From: JBBQHM01 sp038323965
GTDB lineage: Bacteria > Verrucomicrobiota > Verrucomicrobiia > Chthoniobacterales > UBA10450
DNA length: 49,726 bases
Assembly (NCBI GenBank): GCA_038323965.1
Contig: JBBQHM010000004.1
Location: forward strand, 1 to 49,726
Direction of reading: 5' to 3'
A model generated the notes under the pieces. The model was not told where the DNA came from and made no database searches. It saw only the letters and a program-made list of their open reading frames with translations. Position numbers and translations under genes: made by a program. Below, one piece after another: positions 22,822 to 31,579 of this stretch. How positions within the stretch are numbered: position 1 is the first letter of the stretch; every line of letters begins with the position of its first letter.

Positions 22822-23594
22822 GCGCGCTCGGGCCAGACGCGATCGCGACCTTCGCGCGCAATCAACTGCGAAAGAAACTCTCGCGTCGCCGGAGCCAATG
22901 TCGGGTTAGTCCCGTCGCTTAGGAGTTCGTCGCATAATCGACGGAGTGTTGCGCCGTCGTCGATGTCGAAACATGCCGGCAATAATTCTACGGAAAGCGA
23001 TATTTCCTTCGCGCGATCCAGCGTTTGTTTAAAAACACGCTCCGTGCTCCAGTCGATCCGCTGGAACAACTCGCGGCGGGTGCGTTGTAAGCCGATCAGA
23101 TAATAGCCACCATCATCCGACGGGCCAAGCACGACGCGTTCGCCGGGTTGCCGCAATAATTCCGCGGCCCGATGAAAACTCGATGCCAACACCGTCGGAC
23201 TATCGGAGTTGATCAGGCAGACCAATGCGAAACCGCAGGCGAAAAGGTCGTCGCACGCTGCAATCAGGCGTTCGCCGAAATCTTCGCACCGTTGCGGGAT
23301 GAGCAGGAATCCTTCCGGTAGAATAGCGACGTAGGCTGCTTCCTCTCCTATTGGCGTGTAGACGCCAACTCCTACTGAATTACCACCGCGAGTGCCGGCG
23401 AGATCGATCGCCGCTGCGGTGTCGCGCAGAAAACAGATGTTCAGCGCCGCCGCTTCGTCCGCACTCAAGGGCGGTTGTAATCGTGTTTTGACCCGTCCCG
23501 CGCGTGGGACTTTCGTCATAATTCCGAGGGCGCAGAGGCCCGGCGCCACGCGTTCCGGACGGATTGGATCCAAGACCCGATGGCGTAAAAACAT
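22818..23594 (-). CDS. DUF2064 / TIGR04282-type glycosyltransferase
   Basis: A 258-residue GT-A-like protein of the family sometimes linked to arsenosugar synthesis (TIGR04282). It has the conserved GIMTKVPRAGRVKTRLQPPLSADEAA near the N-terminus, INSDSPTVLASSFHRAAELL centrally, and GPSDDGGYYLIGLQ with the metal-binding aspartates. The start at the ATG at 23594 is supported by AGGTG at 23598-23602 just upstream (closely spaced) and by its position after the methyltransferase stop. No arsenic genes are nearby, so I would not infer an arsenic role; the pairing with a methyltransferase suggests modification of a sugar-bearing product. Confidence 0.78.
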   Translation of the reverse strand: MFLRHRVLDPIRPERVAPGLCALGIMTKVPRAGRVKTRLQPPLSADEAAALNICFLRDTAAAIDLAGTRGGNSVGVGVYTPIGEEAAYVAILPEGFLLIPQRCEDFGERLIAACDDLFACGFALVCLINSDSPTVLASSFHRAAELLRQPGERVVLGPSDDGGYYLIGLQRTRRELFQRIDWSTERVFKQTLDRAKEISLSVELLPACFDIDDGATLRRLCDELLSDGTNPTLAPATREFLSQLIAREGRDRVWPERA

Positions 23595-23620
23595 CTTCAC
23601 CTGCTGACGCGGGCGCGGGA

Positions 23621-24346
23621 TTAACCCTTTTCGCAGAGCGCGTATTGGTAACGTCCGTCGCGCCAAATTCGAACGGTTCGCCACGGCTGAGACTGGAACA
23701 CTTTTTCAAAGTCAGAACGCTTGAAGACCTTCGCTCTTTTGGGTTCGCGACAGCCGCGTTGGCGGCGACTAAACGTTGCCGTGACCCACATTAGAAACAA
23801 AGGAATTGAGGCCCAGAAGGCATAGCGCGGTTCGGCGATAAAAAACCGCCCTCCGGAACGCAAGGCGCGGTGAATTTCCGCCATGACCCGTTGATATTCT
23901 GGCAGCACGGTGAAAAGCCGGGAAGCTATGACCGCGTCATAGGTTGAGTCCGGACTGGTAACTTCAAGCACATCCTTCCGTTCAAAGCAGCAATTTCTTA
24001 GGCCTAGTGCCTCGGCCTTATCCCGCGCGTATTGCAGTTGCCGGCGCGACCGGTCGATCCCGATGACATCCATTTGAGGAAACCGGCTCGCCAGATGCCG
24101 TGAGTAAAATCCCGGACCACAACCAAGCTCCACAAGTTTCGTTCCCGGCTCTGGCGCACCAGTTGGCCACAACGCCGCGATGATGCGGTCTGTGTCATCG
24201 CGAAAAATCCATTCGCGATAAAGGATGTATAACCACGCAAACTCCCCGAACAGACTGTCCCGATGGGGCGGTGCGCCCATAGGATCGCTGCTAAGGATCG
24301 CCTCGTGTTTGGCAGCGGTTTCGGGGGGCATGATGGAAGTGGACAT
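23621..24346 (-). CDS. Class I SAM-dependent methyltransferase
   Basis: A 241-residue methyltransferase. Motif I is KLVELGCGPGFYSRHLASRFP, followed by the acidic strand end VIGIDRSRRQLQYAR and the motif IV-like YDAVIASRLFTVLPEY, and HRALRSGGRFFIAEPRYAF. A hydrophobic segment after this (FWASIPLFLMWVTATFS) suggests membrane association or a lipid-like substrate. Overall it is of the Methyltransf_11/25 type used in quinone, lipid and small-molecule methylation. It is followed after 26 bases by the DUF2064 glycosyltransferase, so both are likely expressed together. Substrate unknown. Confidence 0.85.
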   Translation of the reverse strand: MSTSIMPPETAAKHEAILSSDPMGAPPHRDSLFGEFAWLYILYREWIFRDDTDRIIAALWPTGAPEPGTKLVELGCGPGFYSRHLASRFPQMDVIGIDRSRRQLQYARDKAEALGLRNCCFERKDVLEVTSPDSTYDAVIASRLFTVLPEYQRVMAEIHRALRSGGRFFIAEPRYAFWASIPLFLMWVTATFSRRQRGCREPKRAKVFKRSDFEKVFQSQPWRTVRIWRDGRYQYALCEKG

Positions 24347-24589
24347 TGTAGACGAATCAGAAGTTTTTCACACACCTCTCTTTTAATAAGAGATGGAAAG
24401 ACGCGTATTTATTCATCTTCATATGGCCAATAACGCCCCTCGCCACCCTCGCCGCGGGCCATGCCGATGACCTGTGCATAAGAAGGCGGCGAATCAGCGA
24501 CAAGCGCTCGAGTCCGATAGGCTGACGCACTTTTACACCACTTATTCGATCTTGTTGGAAAGTTGCTGGCACTTTGAGTAAAACCAGCC
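24347..24589. other. Intergenic region between divergent genes, locally AT-richer
   Basis: These 243 bases separate the methyltransferase (minus) and the cyclase-family gene (plus) and should hold both promoters. A small inverted repeat, TCTCTT-TTAAT-AAGAGA, lies near 24376-24392, close to the methyltransferase start, and could be an operator or a short hairpin. Short frames cross the region, but none shows recognisable protein features. I see no further support for genes. Confidence 0.4.
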
Positions 24590-25408
24590 ATGCGTGTCCT
24601 TATTTCTTTGGTGCTGGTAGTGATCATCTCAACGGCGGCAGCGGGAGCGCCGGACAATGATTCGCTTAAGTCCGTCATGCAGACGCTTTCCGGGTGCAAA
24701 TTCGTTGACCTTACTCACGATTTTGCGCCTGGGATTCCGCGCTGGTCTGGTTTTCCCGATGAACAACGCAAAACCATCTACACCTATGAGAAGCAACCCG
24801 GCATGATGGGTGCCGGCTTTTTCTCCGAGATTTTCACACACGTCGGTCAATGGGGCACTCATGTAGATCCACCCGCGCATTTTCATAAGGGCCTGCGCAC
24901 GGTCGATCAAATTGATCCCAGGGAAATGATCCTGCCGCTTGTCTGCATTGATGTGCACGACGACTGCGCCAAAAATCCGGACTACACGCTCACGAGCGAA
25001 CGCGTAAAGAGATGGGAAACCGAGCATGGCCAAATTCCGGCGGGAGCCTTCGTCGCACTGCGCACGGACTGGTCCAAGCGCTGGCCCGACCTGGCGAAGA
25101 TGGAGAACAAAGACGCGCAAGGAACCGCGCATTACCCAGGCTGGAGCCTGCCGGCCCTGAAATACCTTTACGAAGAACGCAGGATCACCGCGTCAGGCCA
25201 CGAAACTACCGATACTGACCCTGGCCTGGCTACAACCAAAGACGACTACTCATTGGAAACTTATATTCTTGGCACCAACCACTACCAGATAGAGCTACTG
25301 ACTAACCTTGACCAAGTGCCCGAGTCCGGTGCCATCGTCGTCGCGGCGTTTCCCAAACCGAAAGGTGGCTCCGGCTTTCCCGCCCGAGTCTTTGCCATCA
25401 TCCCATGA
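24590..25408 (+). CDS. Exported cyclase-family (kynurenine formamidase-like) metal hydrolase
   Basis: A 272-residue protein of the Cyclase family (PF04199 type). The N-terminus is a signal peptide (LISLVLVVIISTAAAGA). The core has FVDLTHDFAPGIPRWSGFP and the metal-binding motif HVGQWGTHVDPPAHFH with His91, Asp93 and His97, plus VALRTDWSKRWPD and later GHETTDTDPG. Relatives hydrolyse N-formylkynurenine, isatin or other amides and lactams. Export to the periplasm makes the kynurenine pathway less likely. The following AhpD-like gene is about 55 bases downstream, and the two may be co-expressed. Substrate unknown. Confidence 0.83.
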   Translation: MRVLISLVLVVIISTAAAGAPDNDSLKSVMQTLSGCKFVDLTHDFAPGIPRWSGFPDEQRKTIYTYEKQPGMMGAGFFSEIFTHVGQWGTHVDPPAHFHKGLRTVDQIDPREMILPLVCIDVHDDCAKNPDYTLTSERVKRWETEHGQIPAGAFVALRTDWSKRWPDLAKMENKDAQGTAHYPGWSLPALKYLYEERRITASGHETTDTDPGLATTKDDYSLETYILGTNHYQIELLTNLDQVPESGAIVVAAFPKPKGGSGFPARVFAIIP

Positions 25409-25462
25409 GTTACCATCTCGCTAACGACAGGATGAGCGGACTCCGTTTCTAACGAGAAATAT

Positions 25463-25768
25463 ATGTATAACAAATCGAACCTCGGAAAACTAAAAAAGAT
25501 GGATGGCCTGGCGCCTGACGTGATGAAGGCATTCTGGGCCTTCGATAAGGCGGCGCTGGCTGACGGAGCGATCCCGGTAAAATACAAGGAGCTCATCGCT
25601 GTGGCCGTGGCGCACACCACGCAGTGTCCATATTGCATCGACATCCATGGAGCGAACGCGCGGAAGGCCGGCGCTACGGAAGCGGAGCTGGTCGAGGCGA
25701 CAATGGTGGCAGCCGCACTTAGGGCTGGAGCCGCCGTCACGCACGCAACGCATGTTTTAACAGCTTGA
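25463..25768 (+). CDS. Carboxymuconolactone decarboxylase / AhpD-like protein
   Basis: A 101-residue single-domain protein. The family's redox motif is intact in TTQCPYCIDIHGANARKAGA, with Cys55 and Cys58 and His62, followed by ATMVAAALRAGAAVTHATHV. A CxxC plus downstream histidine in this fold is typical of AhpD-like peroxidase or disulfide reductase activity rather than of true carboxymuconolactone decarboxylases. The start at 25463 has a plausible upstream GAGAAA. It lies between the exported hydrolase and the methionine operon. Probably cytoplasmic peroxide or thiol defence. Confidence 0.88.
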   Translation: MYNKSNLGKLKKMDGLAPDVMKAFWAFDKAALADGAIPVKYKELIAVAVAHTTQCPYCIDIHGANARKAGATEAELVEATMVAAALRAGAAVTHATHVLTA

Positions 25769-25861
25769 TCGAGAGGCGGACTTAGTATCAATCGCAGTTG
25801 GGGTTTTGGCGGTTCTACGTTTGACCTGACTTCGCCCCGGCATTAATCCCGCAGTCGCGAG

Positions 25862-27688
25862 ATGAATTTACTCGAGGAACTGAAGACGCGCATCGTTTGC
25901 GGCGATGGCGCGATCGGAACGCTGCTGCTTGATCGCGGCGTCGCAGTGGATCGTTGCCTGGAAGAGTTGTGTCTTAGCGAGACTGACCGAGTCCGTGCCA
26001 TTCACGAGGAATACATCGCGGCGGGTGCGCGCCTGATTGAGACAAACACCTTCGGCGCAAACGCGATGCGGCTGGCGCGATTCGGTCTGGAGGCGCGCGC
26101 TACGGAGATCAACCATGCGGCAGTGCGCATCGCGCTCCAGGCGGCGCGCGGGAAAGAGGTGGCGGTTGCCGGCAGCGTCGGTCCGCTCGATATCAGCGCG
26201 AACGAGGCGGAAGAGCGCGGCATCGATCGCAGCTCCGTTTACCGGGAGCAGATTACGGCCCTGATTGAAGCCGGTGCTGAAATTCTTTTCTTTGAGACTT
26301 TCACCAATCTCGAGGAGATGGAAATCGCATTACGGGCGATGCCGCGGAGCGATTGCACAGTCGTTACACTTTTCGCCTGTGAGCCAGAGGCGCGGTTGCA
26401 ATCCGGCATGCTGTTAGTAGACGCGTTCGCGCGCGTCCGCGCTCTCGGCGCCCATGTGGTGGGTGCGAACTGCCTTAACGGCCCCCACGCGATGGTACAA
26501 TTACTGCAAAAATTGCCGGCCCAAGAACCGCTAGCGGCCTACGCAAATGCCGGTTACCCGCGCTACACGGAAGGCCGGTACGTTTATCCGACCGCGCCCG
26601 AGTATTTCGCAGCGACGGCGCGCGAAATGGTGGCCCAGGGGGCGGGCCTGATCGGCGGCTGCTGTGGAACGACGCCGTCACATATTGCCGCGATGTCGAA
26701 AGCAATCGCGAATTTACAACCAGTGCGGTCGAAAACGGTGCGCGTCGTCAGAGAAATGGTGCCGCCTGTTCGCGTGCGAACGGCACATGGGCGCGAAGAA
26801 AGTTTGCTGGAAAAAATCGCCGCGGGAAAACGGGTGATCATTTGCGAACTTGATCCACCAAAAACGTTGCAGCTTGAGAAATATTTCGTCGGCGCCAAGG
26901 CGCTCACCGACGCCGGATGTGATGCGATTACGCTCGCGGATAATTCCCTGGCGATTCTTCGCGTCAGTAATCTTGCCATTGGAGCGATGCTGAAAGAACG
27001 CTTCGGCATTACGCCGCTTTTACACCTGAGTTGCCGCGACAAAAATGTTCTAGGTCTCCAAAGTGAGCTACTCGGGATGGCAGCGCTGGGGATGCGTCAT
27101 GTCCTGCCGTTGACGGGAGATCCGGCGCGCGTAGGCGATCATCCGGGCGCAAAGTCCGTCTACGATGTCACTTCCATTGAGTTGATATCAATCATCAAAC
27201 AGCTCAACGGCGGTTACAGCCAGTCAGGCAAACCAATTAAAGCCGAGACCGATTTTGTGATCGGGTGCACGTTTAATCCAAACGCCAGAAACATGGATGC
27301 GCAGGTGCAACGACTCGAACGTAAAGTGGCCGCGGGCGCGCAATACGCGATGACGCAACCGGTGTTTGATTTGCGATTAGTCGAGCAAATGAAAACGCGC
27401 ACAGCCCATCTCGACATCCCCATATTTACCGGCATCTGGCCGTTGATCAGCGCGCGGCAGGCGGAATTTTTGCACAACGAAGTGCCAGGAATCGTGGTTC
27501 CGGAAGCGGTCCGGACTGAAATGTCAAAATGCGACGAAGCGTCATCCGGAGAGTGCGGAATACGAATCGCTAAACGGGTGATCGATGAAGTCCTTCGTCA
27601 TTTTCACGGCGTTTACCTTATCACGCCTTTTCTTCGCTACGAAGTCACCGTTCAACTAGCTTCTCACTGTAAAGAGCTTACTAAATGA
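25862..27688 (+). CDS. Bifunctional homocysteine S-methyltransferase / methylenetetrahydrofolate reductase
   Basis: A 608-residue fusion. Residues 1 to about 285 form a homocysteine methyltransferase barrel with zinc ligands Cys204 (GANCLNG) and Cys267-Cys268 (IGGCCGTTPSHI). Residues about 315-608 form a MetF-type reductase with CELDPPKT, LTGDPARVGDHPGAKSVYD, GCTFNPNARN and YAMTQPVFD. Together they would reduce methylene-THF and transfer methyl to homocysteine to make methionine. No cobalamin-binding domain is present, so unlike MetH it lacks the B12 module in the same chain; the methyl donor of the first half is not settled by sequence. It leads a five-gene operon and overlaps cdd by four bases. 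Confidence 0.92.
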   Translation: MNLLEELKTRIVCGDGAIGTLLLDRGVAVDRCLEELCLSETDRVRAIHEEYIAAGARLIETNTFGANAMRLARFGLEARATEINHAAVRIALQAARGKEVAVAGSVGPLDISANEAEERGIDRSSVYREQITALIEAGAEILFFETFTNLEEMEIALRAMPRSDCTVVTLFACEPEARLQSGMLLVDAFARVRALGAHVVGANCLNGPHAMVQLLQKLPAQEPLAAYANAGYPRYTEGRYVYPTAPEYFAATAREMVAQGAGLIGGCCGTTPSHIAAMSKAIANLQPVRSKTVRVVREMVPPVRVRTAHGREESLLEKIAAGKRVIICELDPPKTLQLEKYFVGAKALTDAGCDAITLADNSLAILRVSNLAIGAMLKERFGITPLLHLSCRDKNVLGLQSELLGMAALGMRHVLPLTGDPARVGDHPGAKSVYDVTSIELISIIKQLNGGYSQSGKPIKAETDFVIGCTFNPNARNMDAQVQRLERKVAAGAQYAMTQPVFDLRLVEQMKTRTAHLDIPIFTGIWPLISARQAEFLHNEVPGIVVPEAVRTEMSKCDEASSGECGIRIAKRVIDEVLRHFHGVYLITPFLRYEVTVQLASHCKELTK

Positions 27689-28098
27689 GTGTTAAACATA
27701 ATGAACAGCTGGTCGAGAAGGCGACTGCGGCGCGCCTTAGGGCTTATTCGCCGTATTCAGAATTCCAGGTCGGCGCCGCTTTACGTACCGGGTCCGGCGC
27801 GATTTTCACCGGCTGTAACGTCGAGAACATTTCTTACGGTTTGACGATTTGCGCTGAGCGCGTTGCCGCTTCTGCTGCAGTGGCGGCCGGCGAACGAAAT
27901 TTTACCGAGATGGCAATCGTTGCTGATTCTATTGAGCCAATCGTTCCCTGCGGCGCTTGCAGACAATTCCTGGCGGAGTTCAATCCGGACCTGCGTCTGA
28001 CCCTTGCCACGGCGTCTGGAGTCGTGGAGGTAATCGGTTTGCGCGAATTATTGCCGCATCCTCGAAGGGGAATACTCGGAAACGACGCCGATGTTTAA
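27685..28098 (+). CDS. cdd: Cytidine deaminase
   Basis: A 137-residue homotetrameric-type cytidine deaminase. The zinc site is complete: Cys57 and Glu59 in TICAERVAASAAV, and Cys89 and Cys92 in VPCGACRQFLAEF. The substrate-binding YSPYSEFQVGAALRTGSG and GCNVENISYGLTICAER are typical. It converts cytidine and deoxycytidine to uridines for pyrimidine salvage. Its ATG overlaps the preceding stop (ATGA) and its last eight bases overlap mnmG, so translational coupling is likely. Confidence 0.95.
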   Translation: MSVKHNEQLVEKATAARLRAYSPYSEFQVGAALRTGSGAIFTGCNVENISYGLTICAERVAASAAVAAGERNFTEMAIVADSIEPIVPCGACRQFLAEFNPDLRLTLATASGVVEVIGLRELLPHPRRGILGNDADV

Positions 28099-29953
28099 AT
28101 ATCCGGACGGATATGATGTGATCGTAGTCGGGAGTGGCCACGCGGGAATCGAGGCCGCACTGGCGGCGGGCCGAGTAGGGGCAAAAACACTGGTCCTCAC
28201 CCAGAATCTAGACACGGTCGGGCAGATGTCGTGCAATCCCGCGATCGGTGGGTCGGCGAAGGGTCACATCGTGCGCGAGATCGATGCCCTCGATGGGGCC
28301 ATGGGGTTGAATGCGGATGCGACTGGAATTCATTTCCGGACACTCAACGCCAGCAAGGGCCCTGCGGTCCGAGCCACTCGAATACAGTGCGATAAAAAGG
28401 CGTATCAGTTTCGCATGAAGTCGGTCCTGGAATCGGCCACGGATGTATCTTTAAAGCAGGCAAATGTAATTGAGGTGATCATTGAGGATTCTCGGGCGGT
28501 GGGCGTGCGAACTGATCTAGGATTAGAATTTCGCGGGAAAAGCATAGTCATCACAGCTGGCACGTTTCTTCGTGCGCTTTTGCATGTTGGCGACACCTCG
28601 CGAGCAGGCGGGCGCATGGGAGAAGCTTCTTCTTCGCTGAGCGAATCATTGAAAAGCTCGGGACTGGAGGTTCGGAGGTTCAAAACGGGCACCCCGTGTC
28701 GAGTGTCTGGCAGATCCATTGACTTTTCCCAGTGTGAAGTGCAGCCGGGTGAGCTTCCGGCTCCGCGATTTTCTTATATTCCCAAGCTGCCGCGAAATTC
28801 GCGCGAAGTTCACAATTTAAACTTTGATTCAGATGGATTGTTCCACGTGGAACAAATGCGCTGCTGGATCACCCGTACCACTGCGGAGACTCACCGCGCG
28901 ATCCGGGAAAATCTCGATCGCTCCCCCCTGTATTCGGGACAAATCGAAGGAACCGGCCCTCGATATTGTCCATCCATCGAAGATAAGGTCGTCCGATTTT
29001 CCGCTCGAGAGCATCACCAGGTTTTCTTGGAACCCGAGGGCCGCTCAACGGATGAAATCTACGTTAACGGAGTGTCCACAAGTCTACCCTACGACGTCCA
29101 ACTGAAGTTTATTCGCACAATCCCGGGTTTGCAAAACGCGGAGATTATGCGCCCCGGATACGCCGTTGAATACGATTATTTTCCTCCAACTCAGTTGCAT
29201 AGAACGTTGGAAACGCAGCAGATTCACAACCTGTTCCTCGCTGGCCAGATTAACGGGACATCCGGTTACGAAGAAGCAGCAGCTCAAGGCTTAGTCGCCG
29301 GCGCTAACGCTGGATTACAGTCGTTGGGCGGACATGAATTTGTCCTGCGACCCGATGAATCCTATATCGGCTTGATGATTGATGACCTGGTGACCAAGGG
29401 GGCCGAGGAACCATACCGGATGTTTACCAGCCGAGCTGATCATCGTCTTTATTTAAGACAAGATAATGCCGACAGGCGCCTCACTCCTCTAGCCGTTACT
29501 GCAGGATTGGCCTCTCCGCTCCGGGCGGCGACGTTCAATTTTAAAGTGGCGATGGTGGACCAGGCTACCAAGATTCTGCAGAAAGAATCGACAGGAGGAG
29601 TAAAATTGGCGCAGACGCTACGCCGTCCCGAGGTCACGGCTAAGGATCTACCGGATCACATCACCGCGCTTTTCCCCGGAGATGTATGGGAGACGGTGGA
29701 GGCAGATATCAAATGCGATGGATACCGTCAGCGCCAATTGCGCGAAACGGCGCACGTAGCAGCACAAGCGTCTGCGGAAATCCCGCGCGAAGTCGATTTC
29801 TCCAGCGTGCCTGGATTGCGCCAGGAGGCGCGGGATCGGCTCAAAGCATTCCGGCCCGAGACGATGGGCGACATCCTTAAAATGCCAGGAGTGACTCCAG
29901 CGGATGCCTCTACTATACACATATGGCTTACATCTAGGAACTTAACTAATTAA
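28091..29953 (+). CDS. mnmG: tRNA uridine-34 carboxymethylaminomethyl modification enzyme MnmG (GidA)
   Basis: A 620-residue protein, the normal length of MnmG. It has the FAD-binding VIVVGSGHAGIEAALAAGRVG, the family signature CNPAIGGSAKGHIVREIDALDG, FKTGTPCRVSGRSIDFS, GYAVEYDYFPPTQLHRTLE and SRADHRLYLRQDNADRRL, and a C-terminal tRNA-binding region ending with GVTPADASTIHIWL. With MnmE it installs cmnm5U34 on tRNAs in the cytoplasm. mnmE is not in this window. It overlaps cdd by eight bases and plsY by one (TAATG). Confidence 0.97.
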   Translation: MFKYPDGYDVIVVGSGHAGIEAALAAGRVGAKTLVLTQNLDTVGQMSCNPAIGGSAKGHIVREIDALDGAMGLNADATGIHFRTLNASKGPAVRATRIQCDKKAYQFRMKSVLESATDVSLKQANVIEVIIEDSRAVGVRTDLGLEFRGKSIVITAGTFLRALLHVGDTSRAGGRMGEASSSLSESLKSSGLEVRRFKTGTPCRVSGRSIDFSQCEVQPGELPAPRFSYIPKLPRNSREVHNLNFDSDGLFHVEQMRCWITRTTAETHRAIRENLDRSPLYSGQIEGTGPRYCPSIEDKVVRFSAREHHQVFLEPEGRSTDEIYVNGVSTSLPYDVQLKFIRTIPGLQNAEIMRPGYAVEYDYFPPTQLHRTLETQQIHNLFLAGQINGTSGYEEAAAQGLVAGANAGLQSLGGHEFVLRPDESYIGLMIDDLVTKGAEEPYRMFTSRADHRLYLRQDNADRRLTPLAVTAGLASPLRAATFNFKVAMVDQATKILQKESTGGVKLAQTLRRPEVTAKDLPDHITALFPGDVWETVEADIKCDGYRQRQLRETAHVAAQASAEIPREVDFSSVPGLRQEARDRLKAFRPETMGDILKMPGVTPADASTIHIWLTSRNLTN

Positions 29954-30591
29954 TGACCCCCATAGTCACACTCCTTGTTTTCGTGGGAAGCTACTTAATC
30001 GGCTCAATTCCGGCTGGCTATTTCGCGGGACTTGTCGCAGGGGTCGACATTCGAGAGCAAGGAAGCGGGAATATCGGAGCGACCAATGTCTTGCGAACGT
30101 TAGGCAAGAAATATGGTTATCCTGTTTTCGCGTTTGACGTTCTCAAGGGTTTCCTGGCCGTTACGGTGGCCCCTTGGATCGCGCATCATCTGGGTGACGA
30201 AAATCACGATGAATGGCTACGAATTTTAGGCGGGATTTGTGGCGTGGTCGGCCACAGCTATCCCGTTTGGCTACGATTTAAAGGAGGAAAAGGCGTCGCG
30301 ACTTCCGCCGGCATTTTGCTGGCGCTGGTGCCGGTTGCTGCCGTTGTTGCAGCGAGCATCTGGACGCTGAGCTTTCTTGCGACGCGTTATGTTTCGATTG
30401 CGTCGATTGCTGCTGCGGTCACGCTCCCGATCGCAGTCGGAGTGGTGATCCGGATCATGCACTCGCCGGAGAGGTTGCCTCTTTATTTATCAATCGCGTT
30501 GTCGGTCGTTGTGTTAATCCGCCATCGTTCGAATTTTTCTCGCCTAATGCACGGGACGGAACAACGCTTCACGCGAAGTGAAGATCAATAA
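29953..30591 (+). CDS. plsY: Glycerol-3-phosphate acyltransferase PlsY
   Basis: A 212-residue inner-membrane protein with about five hydrophobic segments. The three family motifs are present: SYLIGSIPAGY near the N-terminus, GSGNIGATNVLRTLGKKYG and RFKGGKGVATSAGILLAL. PlsY transfers the acyl group from acyl-phosphate to glycerol-3-phosphate, the first step of phospholipid synthesis. The acyl-phosphate maker PlsX is not in the window. It is followed immediately by gpsA, which supplies its substrate; the two reading frames overlap by 14 bases. The pair plsY-gpsA is a common functional arrangement. Confidence 0.96.
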   Translation: MTPIVTLLVFVGSYLIGSIPAGYFAGLVAGVDIREQGSGNIGATNVLRTLGKKYGYPVFAFDVLKGFLAVTVAPWIAHHLGDENHDEWLRILGGICGVVGHSYPVWLRFKGGKGVATSAGILLALVPVAAVVAASIWTLSFLATRYVSIASIAAAVTLPIAVGVVIRIMHSPERLPLYLSIALSVVVLIRHRSNFSRLMHGTEQRFTRSEDQ

Positions 30592-31579
30592 AACCGCAAT
30601 CCTTGGCGCCGGCGGATGGGGCACGGCGCTCGCAGCACTTTGGGCGAAGGATGGGCGTCCCATCGTCATGTGGGGACACAACGCCGAACGAATAGAGCGA
30701 CTGGAGCGCTCTCGTGAGAATCTCGATTACCTCCCGGGGATCAAAATACCGGCGTCCGTCCGGGCGACAGAAGTCCTCTCGGAATGCGCGGACGCGGACC
30801 TGATCGCATTCGTAACGCCATCGACGGCATTGCGCAGTATTGCGGAACAGTTGCGCCAAGTCGTGACGAATGATCGTGCTGTCCTGATGAGCTGCACGAA
30901 AGGAATCGAACACGGCACGGGCGAGCGCATGAGTGAAATTCTGCGCGATATTTTTCCGGAAAATCCGATCGCTGTAATGTCCGGGCCCAATCTTGCGGTC
31001 GAAGTATCGCGTGGATTGCCGACGGCGACCGTCCTCGCGTGCGAGAATGTAGAATGCGCCGAGGAATTGCAGACGTATCTCGGCAGCTCGCGGTTTCGCA
31101 TCTACACCAGCAGTGAGGTGACCGCGGTGGAACTCGGCGGCGCGTTGAAAAATGTGTTCGCGATTCCCGCCGGCGCGAGTGATGGATTTGGTCTCGGTGA
31201 CAACTCGAAAGCCGCGCTGGTGACGCGGGCTCTTGCGGAATTGCTCCGGCTCGGTACCGCGATGGGGGGAGATGCCCGCACCTTCTATGGACTGAGTGGC
31301 GCGGGAGATTTAACTGCGACCTGTTTCAGTCAGCACAGTCGTAATCGGCGCGTAGGTGAACGACTCGGTCGTGGCGAAACCGTAGAGCAAATAACATCGG
31401 GAATGCAGATGGTGGCTGAGGGAATTCCGACAACGAAAAGCGCTTATGAATGCGCTCGAAAATTGAATATAGAGACGCCGATTATCGACCAGGCCTACGC
31501 AGTTTTATACGAAAACAAATGGCCCGGACAGGCGATGCGTGAGCTTCTCGGTCGCGATCAAAAGGCAGAAGTGCTTTAG
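30578..31579 (+). CDS. gpsA: NAD(P)-dependent glycerol-3-phosphate dehydrogenase
   Basis: A 333-residue GpsA starting at the GTG at 30578, within the end of plsY. The motifs in order are ILGAGGWGTALAALWAKDG (dinucleotide binding), SCTKGIEHGTGERMSE, VMSGPNLAVEVSRGLPT, ELGGALKNVFAIPAGASDGFGLGDNSKAAL with the catalytic lysine, and GLSGAGDLTATCFSQHSRNRRVG. It reduces dihydroxyacetone phosphate to glycerol-3-phosphate, the substrate of PlsY upstream. The non-ATG start and overlap suggest coupled translation. Its 3' end overlaps purN tail to tail by four bases. Confidence 0.97.
   Translation: MKINKTAILGAGGWGTALAALWAKDGRPIVMWGHNAERIERLERSRENLDYLPGIKIPASVRATEVLSECADADLIAFVTPSTALRSIAEQLRQVVTNDRAVLMSCTKGIEHGTGERMSEILRDIFPENPIAVMSGPNLAVEVSRGLPTATVLACENVECAEELQTYLGSSRFRIYTSSEVTAVELGGALKNVFAIPAGASDGFGLGDNSKAALVTRALAELLRLGTAMGGDARTFYGLSGAGDLTATCFSQHSRNRRVGERLGRGETVEQITSGMQMVAEGIPTTKSAYECARKLNIETPIIDQAYAVLYENKWPGQAMRELLGRDQKAEVL

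Noticed and set aside
24409..24699. A minus-strand frame overlapping the start of the cyclase-family gene
   Set aside because: No recognisable protein features, and it runs across a clear signal peptide coded on the other strand.
25769..25861. Possible SAM or cobalamin riboswitch before the methionine gene
   Set aside because: The space is only about 90 bases, and I find neither the SAM-I core helices nor a B12-box-like sequence.
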